NCBI RefSeq assembly: GCF_002078875.1
Contig: NC_034415.1
Coordinates: 25,941,413 to 26,005,412 of the forward strand
Origin: Numida meleagris
Lineage: Eukaryota > Chordata > Aves > Galliformes > Numididae
Length of the DNA stretch: 64,000 nucleotides
Reading direction: 5' to 3'
Both the position numbers and the translations under genes were made by a program. How positions within the stretch are numbered: the stretch's first letter is position 1; each line of letters begins with the position of its first letter. The notes beneath the pieces are model-generated. The model was given only the letters and a program-made list of their open reading frames with translations, ran no database searches and was not told the DNA's origin. This document shows, in pieces, positions 45,601-58,395 of this stretch.

Positions 45601-48600
45601 AATGGTTTTGAATAACATTATGTATTCACTACAAGTAAAGCTGCATCCAATCTAAAGGTATTAACATCTGGCCCTCAGCAGTCATTGGAGAAATCTCTGA
45701 CAGATTCAGCATCTACTTGGGCTTGTGTAAGTGAGCTGGCTCACAAAACATAACACAGGACTTGGTTAGGAAGCAGTTCTTTTTACACGGGTAGTCCTTT
45801 CATCATTGCGAGGCACCCTGCTATGTGCAAAGCTCCAGGCAAGTTGTACTGAATTGTAGAGGTGAGGCCTGCAGAGATTTCTTTGCCCTTTGCAATAGAT
45901 TCTCAGCACTGGTGTTACTCCTGGCTGACTGATCAGAAAGGCCAGGCTCAAATGATTGAGTTTCATGAAATAAGAGTGCTGGAACGCCAGCCAAAACAAG
46001 AATCTTGTGCTGGGGATGCAAGTGAAGGGAAGCAGGAGTGCAATGCATCTTCTCAATTGCATGCTGATTCAATAAAATAGGACATAGTACACTCGGCAAG
46101 CAATATCTAAATATCTTTGGGGATAACATCAGTAATTCCTATTCACCCATTAACAGCCAGTGGCTCATTGTTGCCTATTTTTAATACAGTTAATCTCTAT
46201 TAGCTGCATAAATATAGCAACCTGCCAGTTAGGGATTGTGGCTGGAGGGTGTCTGCATTCTTACTACAAACCTGCCTGGGAATATCTCCTAGTCCCAAGT
46301 ATCTAGGAGTTTGGCTACTAGCACCTTAGCAGTCTGTAATTTTAGCATCAAGAAGGATGCTATACATTCACAAACAGAAAAAAACAGTTGAGAACTACTG
46401 ACAGAGATGAACTCTGCTAAATTTTGGTTGTGGAAAAATAATGAATGGTAGCATAGAAACACGCCTGATATTTCTGGGTTCCCTTCCTAAGAAAATGAAA
46501 GCCATTAAATTATACTTTCCATCAATATATCTGTCAGTTCTCCTTAATGACTTCTGAATCCAATAGCCAATTTGAAGCAAATTGTTCAGAAGTCTCAAAG
46601 ACACTAAATTACCACAAGTGTCCTGAACACCAGTTGCTGTGCAGAAGATAGGGAACTTTTCAGTGACCTCATTACACAGAAAGCTTGGAGAACTCGTTCC
46701 CTAATTGAACTGCTGGATTGCCAATAAGCAAGCATACAGGCTTAGCACAACACTTAGTATGTTGTCTCTTGTTCAGAGGAAGAAAGTGGAGAAATGGAAG
46801 GCACCTGGCAACTTCAGGTGGGCTTGGAGATATTGGTAGAGCTGAGAAACCAGTGCAAGAACTGGTCATATTAAAATAGAGAGGACAGGGGGAAGTGAGG
46901 GGATCGTGAGAGGATCAGTGAGAGGAAGGCATGTTTGTAGGATGCCTCTGCTCACAGAGCAGTCTGGGTTTCTCTGTTTCTTACCCTATTCATATTCCAT
47001 GGGAACGTGATGATGAATAAACAAGCACAAAAAACGGGTGCTTCCTAAACTGTGATCCATTCCAAGTGCACAACCTATTAACTTTTCTCAAAGGTTCATA
47101 ATTCTGCTTGGTGCTGTGTCTTCGCGCAGAATAACAGCCCTAGAGCCTAGCGCAAGAATAGGTCACTTGAAGTCATTATGAATTTCTCTCTGGACTCCAT
47201 TCAGTTCCTTTTGAGATAGATGAAGGATGGCAAAAGATCCTGCAAATACAGCCTGTGATGTCTGAGCACACCCAGATTCCTAGTGCAGCAGAAAGGGGCC
47301 AGAAAGTAGCAGCAGGTTGCAGAAGCAGCTCTGTACGACCTCCCGAGGTTGTCTAAATTCTCAGATGAAGCCAGTACTTCGTCCTTAAGTTGTTATTTCT
47401 GCCAACTGCATAGTAACAGCCTAGATAAAGACTTACAGCAGTCCGTTCTGGAGCTGGCTGAAATTATTAGGAACATTCATCACGAAGAACAGCTCATGCT
47501 CCAAGATGGGAGATGGCAGCGGGCCACCCAAGTCCCACCAAAACCTGATAGACAAATATTCAAATGCACTGTTGCTCTCCTGACAGTGCTGATAGCATCA
47601 TGAAGGGTGTGACACACTTGGAGGGCTTACAACTGTCTGCACACATTTCAAAGAACAACCAAACAAGCTTTTGGGGAAGATATGTTCCAGCCACAAATGT
47701 TTTGAAGGTTTCCTGAGAATCTCTCGTGAATGACTGCCAGAGCAAGTCTTGGACCGGGCAGCATATCGATAGAGCTGTATTTCTTCCAGCATTTGGAGTT
47801 ACTTTTATTGGGTTAATTTCAGTACCAAATATTCCTTCATCCTCCTTCAGAATTTTCACTCTGTCGCTACCTTGCCTTCAGGAATCAGTTTGTATGGTCC
47901 ATAAGGAGTGAGACAGCATTTCTGACAACCGACCCCAGCATTCAGAGCATGCTGACTCTTTCCACTCTCTCTTTTCACCACGGTTATCCACTACAAAGTC
48001 TAACAACAGCAGCAGGGATTAAATGTAAATCAGCTGAAGATGGCAGTCTTACTATTTACTGTTCTCTCTATCCATCCTCCACACTACTCCTGAACAAAGG
48101 GAAAACAACTAGATACAAATCTTGCTATGAATAGCTCTGCAAATAGTCGATGTAATGAAAATCAGACCTGGCTGCTCCTTATCTCCAAACATAAAGGGAC
48201 AAGCATGTAACTTATCCATAAAATGTCACATTTACCTACACAGAACCCATGGCCATTTGTAGAAGAGCTGTCTGTAAGAATGGCTACTTAGGATAGGATG
48301 AGGATCTGGAGAGTGTTAAGATCACAAAAGGAAGAAATGAAATACAGAGAAACGAAGATAGTTATTGGAAGATGCTGGACTACATCTAAGTGAGAATCTG
48401 GGGTATCAGAAGGAACCAAGAAACCAAACTGCTAAGGTACACTGAAAGAGCAGGGCACAAAATACTAGGCATGTGAGTACTCTGAATACATCAAGACAAA
48501 GTCATACTGCATTGGCACAGCTGATTTCACAGAAACATCAGGAAGTGCATTTGAAATTTCTGAACATAGTACTATGTCTTGCTCCTGAGAGGTCCGTTCA

Positions 48601-50704
48601 TCCGAGCTGTATGCTGAGCTGTTCTTGGTGTGAAGAACCATGTTCTGATAGAGGGAGGTAATCTCCATCTAGCACACAGAATTGGCTTTTAAGCAGACTG
48701 TGATTCTTTTGTACTACATGTTTCTCTCCATTATGTTTCTCCCCAAATGCGGGGCTCAATACACAACGCATTAATAAGTCCTGAGCTGATAATTCTCCAT
48801 GGAGATTAGACTTTCCATTGCTCTGATGATAGCAGGCTTCAGAATTAGATGGGTTGGTTTTACCAAGTGGATTTCCTACAGCCTGCTGCTGGATGGCACT
48901 GTGCTGAGGTACAACGATGCCAGTGTAACTTCACTGGAGAGATGCTGTCCTCTTCTTCAGCTTCCTGTTCCTGCCTACAGCTTTTAGGAGTTACTGTGAT
49001 ATGATAATCAGTAGGAGTACTTAACAATTCCTGGAATATATTTCGGAGAATTATATCTAATTTATGCCAGACTCTGTGAGGATTAACAGTAAATATAGAA
49101 AAAATATGGAGTCACTGACAAAATACTGTTCTTTAGTTTGCAGGTAAAAGAAAGTCGTTTAGTAAGTATTAAATAAAAACAGAGCAAAAGGAGTCCCTCA
49201 TTTGGCTGCCTTACGCAGCCGTACGCAGCAGCAGGCTTCAGCTACTGTTTCCAGCTACTTCCAGAGCTGCTGATAGGTAAACGTGCGTGGTTAGCTCACA
49301 AATGACGCTAATTATCTTAGCGACAGAAAATGAGGAAGAGATTTTATCATTATTCTCCTTGTGATGAATTCCAGAGTTATCCTATGATAAACCGTAATAA
49401 ACAAATGCACGTAGGTTTGCAGAGCGTGGGATTCAGCTAGAAGTCAAACCCTCTTTCTTGATCTAAGAAAGAAGTCCTTAACACTACTTTGGCTTCAGCT
49501 CCCAAGAGCTGAGCTTTATGTTGGTGAAGCAGAAGAAGGCAGAGATGCCTTCTCTCAGCACCCCATATTATTAAGAGAGAATCTTATTACTCCCAAGTGG
49601 ATCAAAGCTAAGTTATTGTAAGATATCTTTTCTTAACCACATTTAAGTGTACAAAGTGACTCCTAATGAAACTATTAAGTTTGAGTTGAAACCGATTCCG
49701 TAGGCTCAGGGCAAGTAAGTCACTGGTAAACACAGTGTGATTTCTGTAGAAAAATATAAAGGGTTCTACCATTGTTATGGATTTATTCCAGGAGCTCTGT
49801 GCTGAAGCACAGAAGCAGTATCAGATCACGTATTTGGCCAATACAAAACACAAATGGCAGACAGGGAGAAGATAATGAAACATATCCTTCAAATAGTAAC
49901 ACAGGAGAGTATTTGGATGGAATAACAATGCTCAGCACTCATAACACTTTGCAGTTTTACTGTCTCTTTGGTAGAACATATATATTGTACTGAAACAAAT
50001 CACAGAACATCCACCAGTAGCCACGTTTTCCAATGTGTTCTGTAACACAAAAGATGAAAAGATCATCTTTCCCCTCTGTCTAGGTTTCAATAACTTACGT
50101 TTGATGAATAATTTTGAAAACATTGGTATGCCAATGCTAATATCACTGATCATAACTTTCAGATGGTTTTAATTTGCAGTTGGGGGTAAAAATATACAAA
50201 CCCATTTCAATAATTTTAAATGCAAATAATACATGTGCTGCTTCTACTGATTATCACACTGATTTTGAGTAGAGGTGTTCCTGTATCATTACATAATTTT
50301 ATTTAGTGTTTGTTATGTCTATGGGCAACGTGTCTTATTCCATTTAATATGTTACAACTGACTAAAGGCCAGAATGGGTTTAATAAAAAGTTGTTCTGCA
50401 TAATACATTGTTAGTAGTGGCTCAGATTCCCTATTGCCCCTTTGAATTCAAACACAAAGTAAAATAAGTCTACATTTCTTTAAAGCATGCAGGCAGCTGA
50501 AACACACATATTTGCATAAGCTGCAACACATAGTGAATGGCAAAAGCCATGCAAACCACCGAGCATGAGGAATACACTGTGGATAATGGAGAGGAAAAAA
50601 AGGAAGAGATGAAAAGGAAAAAGCAAACCATGCATCCATGAAAGCAATGGTAGGCACTGGTGGAAGAATAAGTGAGCACCTCAGGGTGTAGAGAAAAAAA
50701 GGAC
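42610..50704 (-). other. Presumed last DAB1 intron (8.1 kb)
   Basis: Under the terminal-exon model this is the intron between the donor at 50710 and the acceptor at 42610. An open frame of 130 codons at 44372-44764 (-) lacks convincing splice sites and was not recognised. No CR1 copy was obvious. Nothing else is seen. Confidence 0.45.
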
Positions 50705-50729
50705 AGATACCTACCCCAACCTGCGCTAT

Positions 50730-50813
50730 CTAGCTACCGACCTGTGGACTTATAGTATCACCAGTTGGCTCACCAAATGGATCACTGTTGGATGAGGCCT
50801 GAGACTCATCAGG
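50730..50813 (-). CDS. DAB1: DAB1 exon: standard C-terminus and stop
   Basis: 84 nt, phase 0 in, acceptor tattctag. It encodes [16 protein letters not shown], then [11 protein letters not shown] and TAG at 50732-50730. Human ends GDNISPQAGS. A potential donor (gtatct) follows 19 nt after the stop. Confidence 0.92.
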   Translation of the reverse strand, partial: PDESQASSNSDPFGEPTGDTISPQVGS

Positions 50814-53800
50814 CTAGAATACAAGAACATAACACCTTTTTTTCTCAACAATAGAAAGTGAAAAGTCAACATGAGGTTATTTTCATGCTGTGGGCATAAC
50901 AAGTACATCCTATCTCATGAAAACCAGAAAGTGAGACCTCACCATTGATATGTTCTCAAAAGCCATAAAGCTTTTCTATAGCTGATGCAGGCAGGAAAGG
51001 ACCATATGTGTCATTTTGTACCTTTGGGTCCTTTTTTGTACAGACTCCTTCTTGCCTTTGGCTTACTTAGGCTCTTATCTGCCTAAGATACCTTGTGATT
51101 TAAAGGCACTTCATTTTGATAACATTTCTTGCTTTGGTCCACTGAGTCTAAGGCAAAGAAATACCAAGGGCCAGAACATTGAGGAATGCAACGAGGGAAG
51201 CAATTGGGATGCCAGGATGTGCAAGACGATATCAACCATCATTTCTTAACACACAACCTCTCGCATTTCTTTCTGCATCCTCAGCACGCATGTCATTTTA
51301 CCTTGGACTCCCTTGCCACCAGTAAGTGAATGCTGGTACACTGGATAGTACAGTTAAGGTGTATAACTTTACATATGAACTCTGAGTTTGGTTCCTTGCA
51401 TGCAATATTAGCACATATCAACAGAAATGCCATGCTGATGTTCCCAGCTATGAAAATCAAACCTGCAAATGCAGCTCCCCTTAAATACCACCCAGACCTG
51501 CTAGAACTGTGATCTCTGACACTACCAAACAGCATTTAAGTAACTTCTCTCTTCTGGCTAAAAAGTGCTAATCAGTATATAGAAGCCTTATTGCTACTCA
51601 CAGCCTCCTGCTCCTCACTTTTGCTTGGGCTTTCAAACCCCTCTTCAAAGAGGTCATCTGCAGCAGGATCGCTGGTATGAGATGCTGATGATTTTGATGG
51701 AGAACTCTGTCTGGGTGCAGGGGTCGGAGCTAAACAGAGATTAAGGTGACAGCAACAGAACATATATCTCTTCATTTGTTCAGAGAGACACAGCAGCACA
51801 AAATTTGCTCATGCTCTAGGGCCCTCAACTTATATTACCCCTGAAAACCATTTTCAGCACAGAGCTGTAAGATGTAAATTTAAACAGAGAAGTCATTATC
51901 GGTTCTGTAAGTTTGATTTCATTCAGTGGTTTCCAAATTAAGTTTGGCTGCATCTGGCTTATGTCTTTAGGAACCAAGGAGGCACCGCTACATCACATTA
52001 GGAATGTGTGAGTTGCCTGCCCTATGGCAGATAAGCAAAATATAAGGCCTCTGACTGGCCGCTGGTAAATGCCTCCTGAATTCCTTTCCAGCAATCTGCA
52101 AAATCCCCCATCTCCATGCTACGACCATGCTAAGCTCATTTTACAGCTGCTCAATGAATTTCCCCACATGTCCAACACATCAAGCAATTAGAATAAATAC
52201 CCATCTCCTACTTTGTGCAAAGTATCCCTTGAATGGGATGCAGAAAAACCATTTGTAAGGTTGAATGTTACCGGCATTTTCCAACCAGCTGGCATGTTCC
52301 TAGCACAGAGCATATATTACTGTCTTATTAGCAATTATATTTCAGGCTGCAACTACTGGGGCTGTTGATTTCAATGGTCTCTGTAACGCTTTTCTTTATG
52401 GCTGGAACGCATTTAACAAGCCAGACCATGCATGAAGGTTCTCAGTCCACATCTGTGTTGCAATTTACTATGTGAAAAGTTAAATGCTTCGAGGAGCAGT
52501 CACATTTGAGGGAAGTTATGGCAGAAATGATATGAATACTCACGTGAGTTTGTTGATGGTGTCGTGGAAGTCACAGGAGTCAAATTTAACTGAGAGATGT
52601 CAAAGTCATCACAATCATCTGCTTCCTGTGCCATCCCAACTTTGTTAAAGTAACTTGAGAAGGCCTCTGAGGTACAACTGAGGGAAGGCTGATCTGGTTT
52701 TCTTGATGGCACTGGTGGAGGCTGAGCCATCTGGAAATCTTTAAACATTTCTTTTCCCATTTTCTGTCTGGGCCTGTCTGTCTGTGGACTTGATCTGTTG
52801 GAATCGCTTGTGGGTGGAACAGTAGCTATAGGAGCAATGGTACCTTGAAACATGGCTGCTTGTAAAGGCAAAACAGTTTGTGTTGGCATGAAGGCAGTTG
52901 GTTGGAACTGACCAGCTACAGACGGCCACGGCTGCTGGGCAGGAGGAAAAATACCGGGTTGGCCCCACGCTATCGGCTGTCCTCCCTGCATCACCTGAGC
53001 AACTGGAGGCTGAGCACCCATGGCCAACTGCTGTTGAACAAGTGGTTGCTGTCCCCAGAATGAGGGCAAAACAGCTCCCATGGCAACATAACCTTCAAAG
53101 GATAAGGAAAGCAGAAAAATAAAAATTCCAGCAACGTCAAGAGCATGCAGAAAAGGCCACACAATAAATCAGAAATATGCAAGCTACATTAGTGATCCTA
53201 GAGCTTCAACTTTTCTTTAAAAAGAAAACAGAAAGGCATGTTTGAATTCACATTACTAAGCAAACAATTCTACACAAAAACATAGGTTGGTGTATATTGA
53301 CCATAATCCTTCTCCTTTTCTGAACAAAATGCTCTTCTCTTCTTTCTCTGTGACTACTCGCACGTGTCTGTGAAGATATCTGCATGGACCTCAGCCATGT
53401 GCCACAACCAAAATCTAAGTAAAGTTTCAGTGTCTGATTTTAAGTGGACCTTGCTAGGCAAAAAAACCCAACTTTGTGATTCCGAATTAATGAGCGTTGA
53501 AAGCAGGAACAGTAGCTCAGATACATGTGGTATTTTAATAGGTGGCTATGATAGATTCTCCAGGTGTCCTTCTATCCCACACCCACTGTCACCTCATCTA
53601 AGCAGCGAGGGTTTTCACCTGACATCATCCCCAGACACTTCACCATCTGCATAACCTTTCTGAGATGCGGTGGCTAATCTGATACTGCAACACAGCCCAT
53701 CTGATAAGGAGTTAACCAATTAGGAAGTCACTGTTGAATGATTCAAGGCACTCCTCTTTCTTTTTCTTCCTAAGTGGAGTTGAGTGCCGTTCTTGCAGTG

Positions 53801-56800
53801 CTCTGTGCATCCCAGGGAGAAATCAAAACCATATTCCTTGCATGTCTCTGCAGAATGTTACATAGTATGTTATGGCATGTTATTCAGATGGCTAAACTGT
53901 GGTTGAACTTCCAGTGATGTTTTTGGGTTTTGGTTTTAATAATGTTGGTAAATTCACAACCATGTATTCCTGGCTTGTTAAAGACTTGTTTTGCCTTGCC
54001 TCAAAATCAATCCCACTTCCACTGGATGAAACCAGTGCCCTGAGGACTGAAATGCAAGCCTGAGCTGAGAACTGATGACCAAAGTAGAGTCAAACCCATA
54101 TCTGTAGTAGATTTCTTACCTGAGGGTACGGCAGCAGTGCTGAAAGGTACAGAACCAAACATGTCTGTACTAGCAGGAAGTGACTGGGATGAAGATGGGA
54201 TAAAGGCATCACCTGGAGTAGCAGGAGTCTGCAATGGGACAGAAATAAAATGAAACAATACATATCAGCTGCAGCATATATTCGCTGTCGCCCCTCTGAA
54301 GCTCACAGTTTTAGAGAGGAGAAAGAAAAAAGAATGGAAAAATGTAGAAGGAGAGAAGCGATAGAAATAAAGAGTATTAGAATGTGCTGGAGACAGGAGA
54401 ATATTAGAGAGAATTTGTACCAGAAGAAAATAAAAATAAGCTTGTCTGGACTGTATCACTTGCAAATATCAACATATAGACTTGTGATTCTAGCCATTAG
54501 GTGACAACCAGTACAAGCTATAGACTTAGGCCTTAATGTAAAAAAACAGTAAGGGTAGATGAAGTATCTGCAAGATATAACAATGCTTCCAATTAACCAA
54601 TAGGACCAGAGCCATAGGTCCACATTAAAGGAGAAACACAATCTAACCAAGCAAGCTAAGGGCGAGGAGACAGGACTTTGAGTATCTAGTTCCAGATGTG
54701 CTCCAGAATACCTTGGAGATCTGAGCCTGGTAACTTCAGAGCACCTCCATTTTCTCAGTATATTCACACTCCCCTACAGCTTAACGTAAGGTTCAAAAAA
54801 GTAATAGGAAAATGACAGTGTTTTCATCCTATGATGCAAAAAAGCCTGTTGAAAACGTTTTCATTCCTCTCAAAACACATCAGCCCTCTCTCTCTTTACT
54901 CTTTTGTCTTCTTTTAACAGCAGTTCTGGGCTATGTGCTTGGTGGAACCATGGAGTTGTGATATATCAGCTGAAACTGGATCTTGCTGCAGCACAGCAGA
55001 GAGACAGGGAGCTCAAGACAGAGAGCAGTGAAGCATGCAGCTCTGATAAACACCAGGGAAGGAGATCTGCAGTTCAGATTATATCTTACGTGACACCTAG
55101 CCCTATATCAGATAAATAAAAATTGAAGATATTTTTGCACTTCTTCAAGAACCAGTGATTCCACATTCAATTTGCTTCACTTTTATTTTCTTGGAACATA
55201 AAAACTGCTTTGAAATCCTCCCCACTGCAATGGCCAATGACCTGAATTGTAAACGTGCTCCATAAACGTGCTGAAAATAGGAAGTAGAAAAAGACACCGT
55301 CCAGTTTCCCTGGATACTTACTGGGGGAGAGGTTACATCAGGAGGAGTGGACATGTCCCCAAAAAGCTCTAGTTGGGTAACAGCCTGTAAAGATAAAAAA
55401 AATAACATTGCCATTTATCTTTTGAGGAAAAGAAAGTGCAAGTTAATTCACAACAACTCGTAAAGTTAACTAGTAACAGCTATCAATATAAAGCCAAAAG
55501 AGCCATGTAGGCTACAAATGTCTAGTTCCATATAGAAGAAACACATGGACTCGAGCTGTGGGATTTTTATATTGCCCATGGACCTAACTAGATGGCAGCT
55601 GATGCTAAAAAATGATACTATGGGGAACTCTCCTCCCCAAAAAACGAATGAAGCGTGAAAAAACTACTCTGAATGGGACTGGATGCATTACTGCTCTGCC
55701 CTTAACATCAGTGAAAACCAAGCACAATTTACAGCCAGCTCTGTTCCCTGGCTCCTTTTCTAAATCCCCAAATCAAGGTCTTAAAACACGGCAGCAGACT
55801 GTGGAAGTGACAGAAGGATACAGAAGGGAAGGACTTTCAGAGTGCTGCCTGATTTCCCCTTGCCCATGGGACAGGTGTGACCTGGATAAGTGGACTTGAA
55901 GGAGGATGCACAACTGGGTTATCATAAGTTTGTAACTCTACATATAACTCATATTGGAAGTGTTTTCTAAGGGCATCTTTCATTTTGATCTCGAAATAGG
56001 TCACCTGTACAAGTCTCACGTAACTGGACCAGAGGGGAAGAAGCACTTTCATAACAAGGAGCACCTTGACTGGCTGCATAATCAAACCTCTGTCACACAT
56101 TCTGGAATAAAATTGCTCTCCTCTATCCAATACCTCACTCTGCCAAATGACCGGGATGAAAGTCCTCATATTTTAACTGGAAATTAGAGTAAGATATTAA
56201 TTAAGGTTAATACAGCAATCTGAAGGACCCCTATAGGGATATAACGCTCAGAGAGGCTCCACTTTCAAAGGGTCAATTTCAGGACAGCCTGATTCCAGCA
56301 GTCATCCTCTGGCCATTATTCTAACGAACACTGCTGATTAAGGTAATGGGAGAGCTACAGAATGTGGCCAGTCTTTACAATTAGAAAGAAGAAGCTCATG
56401 GCTGAACCACAAGGACAGAAATAACCACAGGGTCTGTGCATGCTCACGCTGAGATCTGGGTGGAAGGCAGCAGAAGCAGTGGCACATCTAGGGATGTCCC
56501 CTGTGGCTGGGTGCTCTCCCCCCATATCAGCTCAGCTGGAGTCCAGGGCCACCAAACCTCAGAGCTCCATGGGAAACCTAAATCCACCTACAGTCCTTAC
56601 TGGGATGGTTATACAGGAATGCCATGGTGGCAGCTCAAGGACTACTTCTCCACCACCTTTCTTCTGCTTATGGGCTTTCCTTCTCCCCTGCACTGTACTC
56701 AATCATACCCACACATATGGGAAGCCAGAACACTTGGTCTAAATGAGGTTAAGTGGCAATATTGACTTGGTTCTTCGAATCTCTTCTCAGCTCTCTGCAG

Positions 56801-57573
56801 CCTCCTTTCACATACACTTGATATTAACTTGAGTCTTGACCTGCAAATCTAGCCCACACCACCCTTCCACTAACCACCACTCTAGCTGATCAGTCTTCCC
56901 AGCTTTACAGCCTAATAAAGGGGAAAAAATCACCCAAATATTTTTTTCCCCCACTCTTTTATTATAAATACTCTTTTAAGAAATAAGACTATCTATCAAT
57001 ATATAATAGTTTCAAAGGTTTGTACATTTCTGCAATCCAACCTCTGCTCCCACTTACAAAAGCAATGCTACAATCAGTTTCACCTGGAATCTATACAGCA
57101 GCTTGGATAACTCTCAGCTTTATGTCTAAAAATGTACCTAGGGATGAATTATTTCATGTTTTCTCACATTATACCATATATTAAATAGATTACATTGCTT
57201 TAGTGATAGAACAATATATTTTTTTCATATGAGCCTATATATCCCAGTAAGTATCCACGTGGAAATGGAAAAAGGAATAAGGAAGAAAATCTATGTTTTC
57301 TTCAGGGCACACCAATTCTAGAGAGTATGACCAAAATCCTGCTTGAAGTACTGTAAAAAAGACCACAAAAAGCCCGATCTTTTTTAAATTATTCACATCT
57401 GATATTAGCCATGTTCCAGCAAAGTTAATCCCAAGCGAAACATTTTCAAATGGCACTATTCCTACAGCTGATTTCATCTATATTTCCTTAAAACATTTGT
57501 AGTGTCACAACCTTACCTGAGTGACTGAACCAAGATTTTCATCAATGTCCAGCAATAAGTTTCCATTCTCCAG
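50730..57573 (-). CDS. DAB1: DAB1, Disabled-1 Reelin adaptor (C-terminal half; 5' exons beyond the window)
   Basis: Exons are complement(join(50730..50813, 51602..51729, 52544..53092, 54120..54228, 55322..55384)), 933 nt or 310 residues plus TAG, with an optional in-frame exon 57517..57573 upstream. The protein matches mammalian DAB1 from [16 protein letters not shown] to a C-terminal [10 protein letters not shown]. It is rich in Pro, Ser, Thr and Gln and has no folded domain. DAB1 is a cytoplasmic adaptor that binds NPxY tails of VLDLR/ApoER2 and is tyrosine-phosphorylated after Reelin binding to guide neuronal migration. The PTB domain and the YQxI/YxVP tyrosines are encoded to the right of the window. 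This part carries Ser/Thr-Pro sites ([17 protein letters not shown]) of the kind phosphorylated by Cdk5, and a DPF motif (NSDPFGEP). The order C8A-C8B-DAB1 and the orientation are as in human. Confidence 0.95.
51602..51729 (-). CDS. DAB1: DAB1 exon with Ser-Pro sites
   Basis: 128 nt, phase 1 in and phase 0 out, acceptor ctctgtttag, donor gtgagt. It encodes [17 protein letters not shown], then [19 protein letters not shown], nearly identical to human. Confidence 0.95.
52544..53092 (-). CDS. DAB1: DAB1 large Gln/Pro-rich exon
   Basis: 549 nt, phase 1 in and phase 1 out, acceptor atcctttgaag, donor gtgagt. It encodes [20 protein letters not shown], then [20 protein letters not shown] and [11 protein letters not shown]. 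Long stretches match mammalian DAB1 ([21 protein letters not shown]). Confidence 0.96.
54120..54228 (-). CDS. DAB1: DAB1 exon
   Basis: 109 nt, phase 0 in and phase 1 out, acceptor ttctgtcccattgcag, donor gtaaga. It encodes [20 protein letters not shown], then [17 protein letters not shown]; human has [20 protein letters not shown]. Confidence 0.95.
55322..55384 (-). CDS. DAB1: DAB1 exon (63 nt)
   Basis: 63 nt, phase 0 at both ends, acceptor tttttatctttacag, donor gtaagt. It encodes [20 protein letters not shown] plus P, matching human almost exactly. Confidence 0.95.
57517..57573 (-). CDS. DAB1: DAB1 probable alternative 57-nt exon (19 residues)
   Basis: The acceptor is atgctttacag and the donor a consensus gtaagg. 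The 57 nt are open in phase 0 and encode [19 protein letters not shown]. Phase 0 on both sides means it can be included or skipped before the AVTQLELF exon without shifting the frame. The sequence is absent from the human reference isoform as I remember it. A 19-residue insertion is reported for the early chick isoform Dab1-E; the length agrees, but I cannot confirm identity here. Confidence 0.8.
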
Positions 57574-58249
57574 CTGTAAAGCATGATTTATGAAATGAAA
57601 TGAATGATTTATGAAAATGACATGAATTTCTGAGCATGAAAATGATAACCTCCATAATTACTGACTCTACCATTGAAATGAAAACCCTTTCCATCTTGCA
57701 GTGACTACAGATACGAAATCACACAGTCAAAACGAGTTTAAATGCTGCAAGATGGGGGACAAGCACAATCGATCTGCGCTAAATCTTCCAATAGATACAA
57801 CAATGCCAATGCTTGCATCCTAACTATTTACTTTGCCAGATTTTTTTTACTTCAATTAGCATACGCAGCGGAGTCTGGTTCTGATGACATTAATGGAACT
57901 TTTCAGTGGTTTGGGGGAAGGAAGGAATTAATACGCTCTACCCACTGACGTATTTAAGGCAAATCACAACCTAAGTGCCTTCAGAATGCTGAATTTCAGA
58001 CAACACGCATCAAGGTATTAGACACCTTTCTTAAGAAAGAAACTTCACAGTCAATCCCCGAAAATCAAACATTAGGTCACTGAGAAGTTTCCTAGGAATT
58101 GCCATCCCGTAATTTCAAAATGAGCCAATAAAGCCTTAGAAATGGCTCAGAATGTCCCCCCAGTGCCTCATCGCAACCCTCGGTGGCTCTGGGAATGCAG
58201 CGGGGATGCAGCATGCATGCAGCAGGATTGGGCTGCTGGAAATTCCCAT

Positions 58250-58395
58250 CCATGCTGCAGTGAGACGCTGCAGAACGCATGTGCCCCATTACCAGGTGGA
58301 GCCGCATCTCCCATCGGCAGGGATGGGATAGGGTGGCTTTGGGGTCCCTTCCAGCCCAAACCATTGCATGGTTCTGTGATGATATTAAACAACCA
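58250..58395 (+). repeat. CR1 3'-end fragment (sense)
   Basis: 'gggtggctttggggtccctt', 'ccagcccaaaccattgcatg' and 'gttctgtgatgat' form a CR1 3' terminus. It lies in a DAB1 intron. Confidence 0.88.

Noticed and set aside
55837..56169. Open frame of 110 codons on the minus strand (contains [20 protein letters not shown])
   Set aside because: The acceptor-like site near its middle is poor and the donor weak. It does not match DAB1 and was not recognised.
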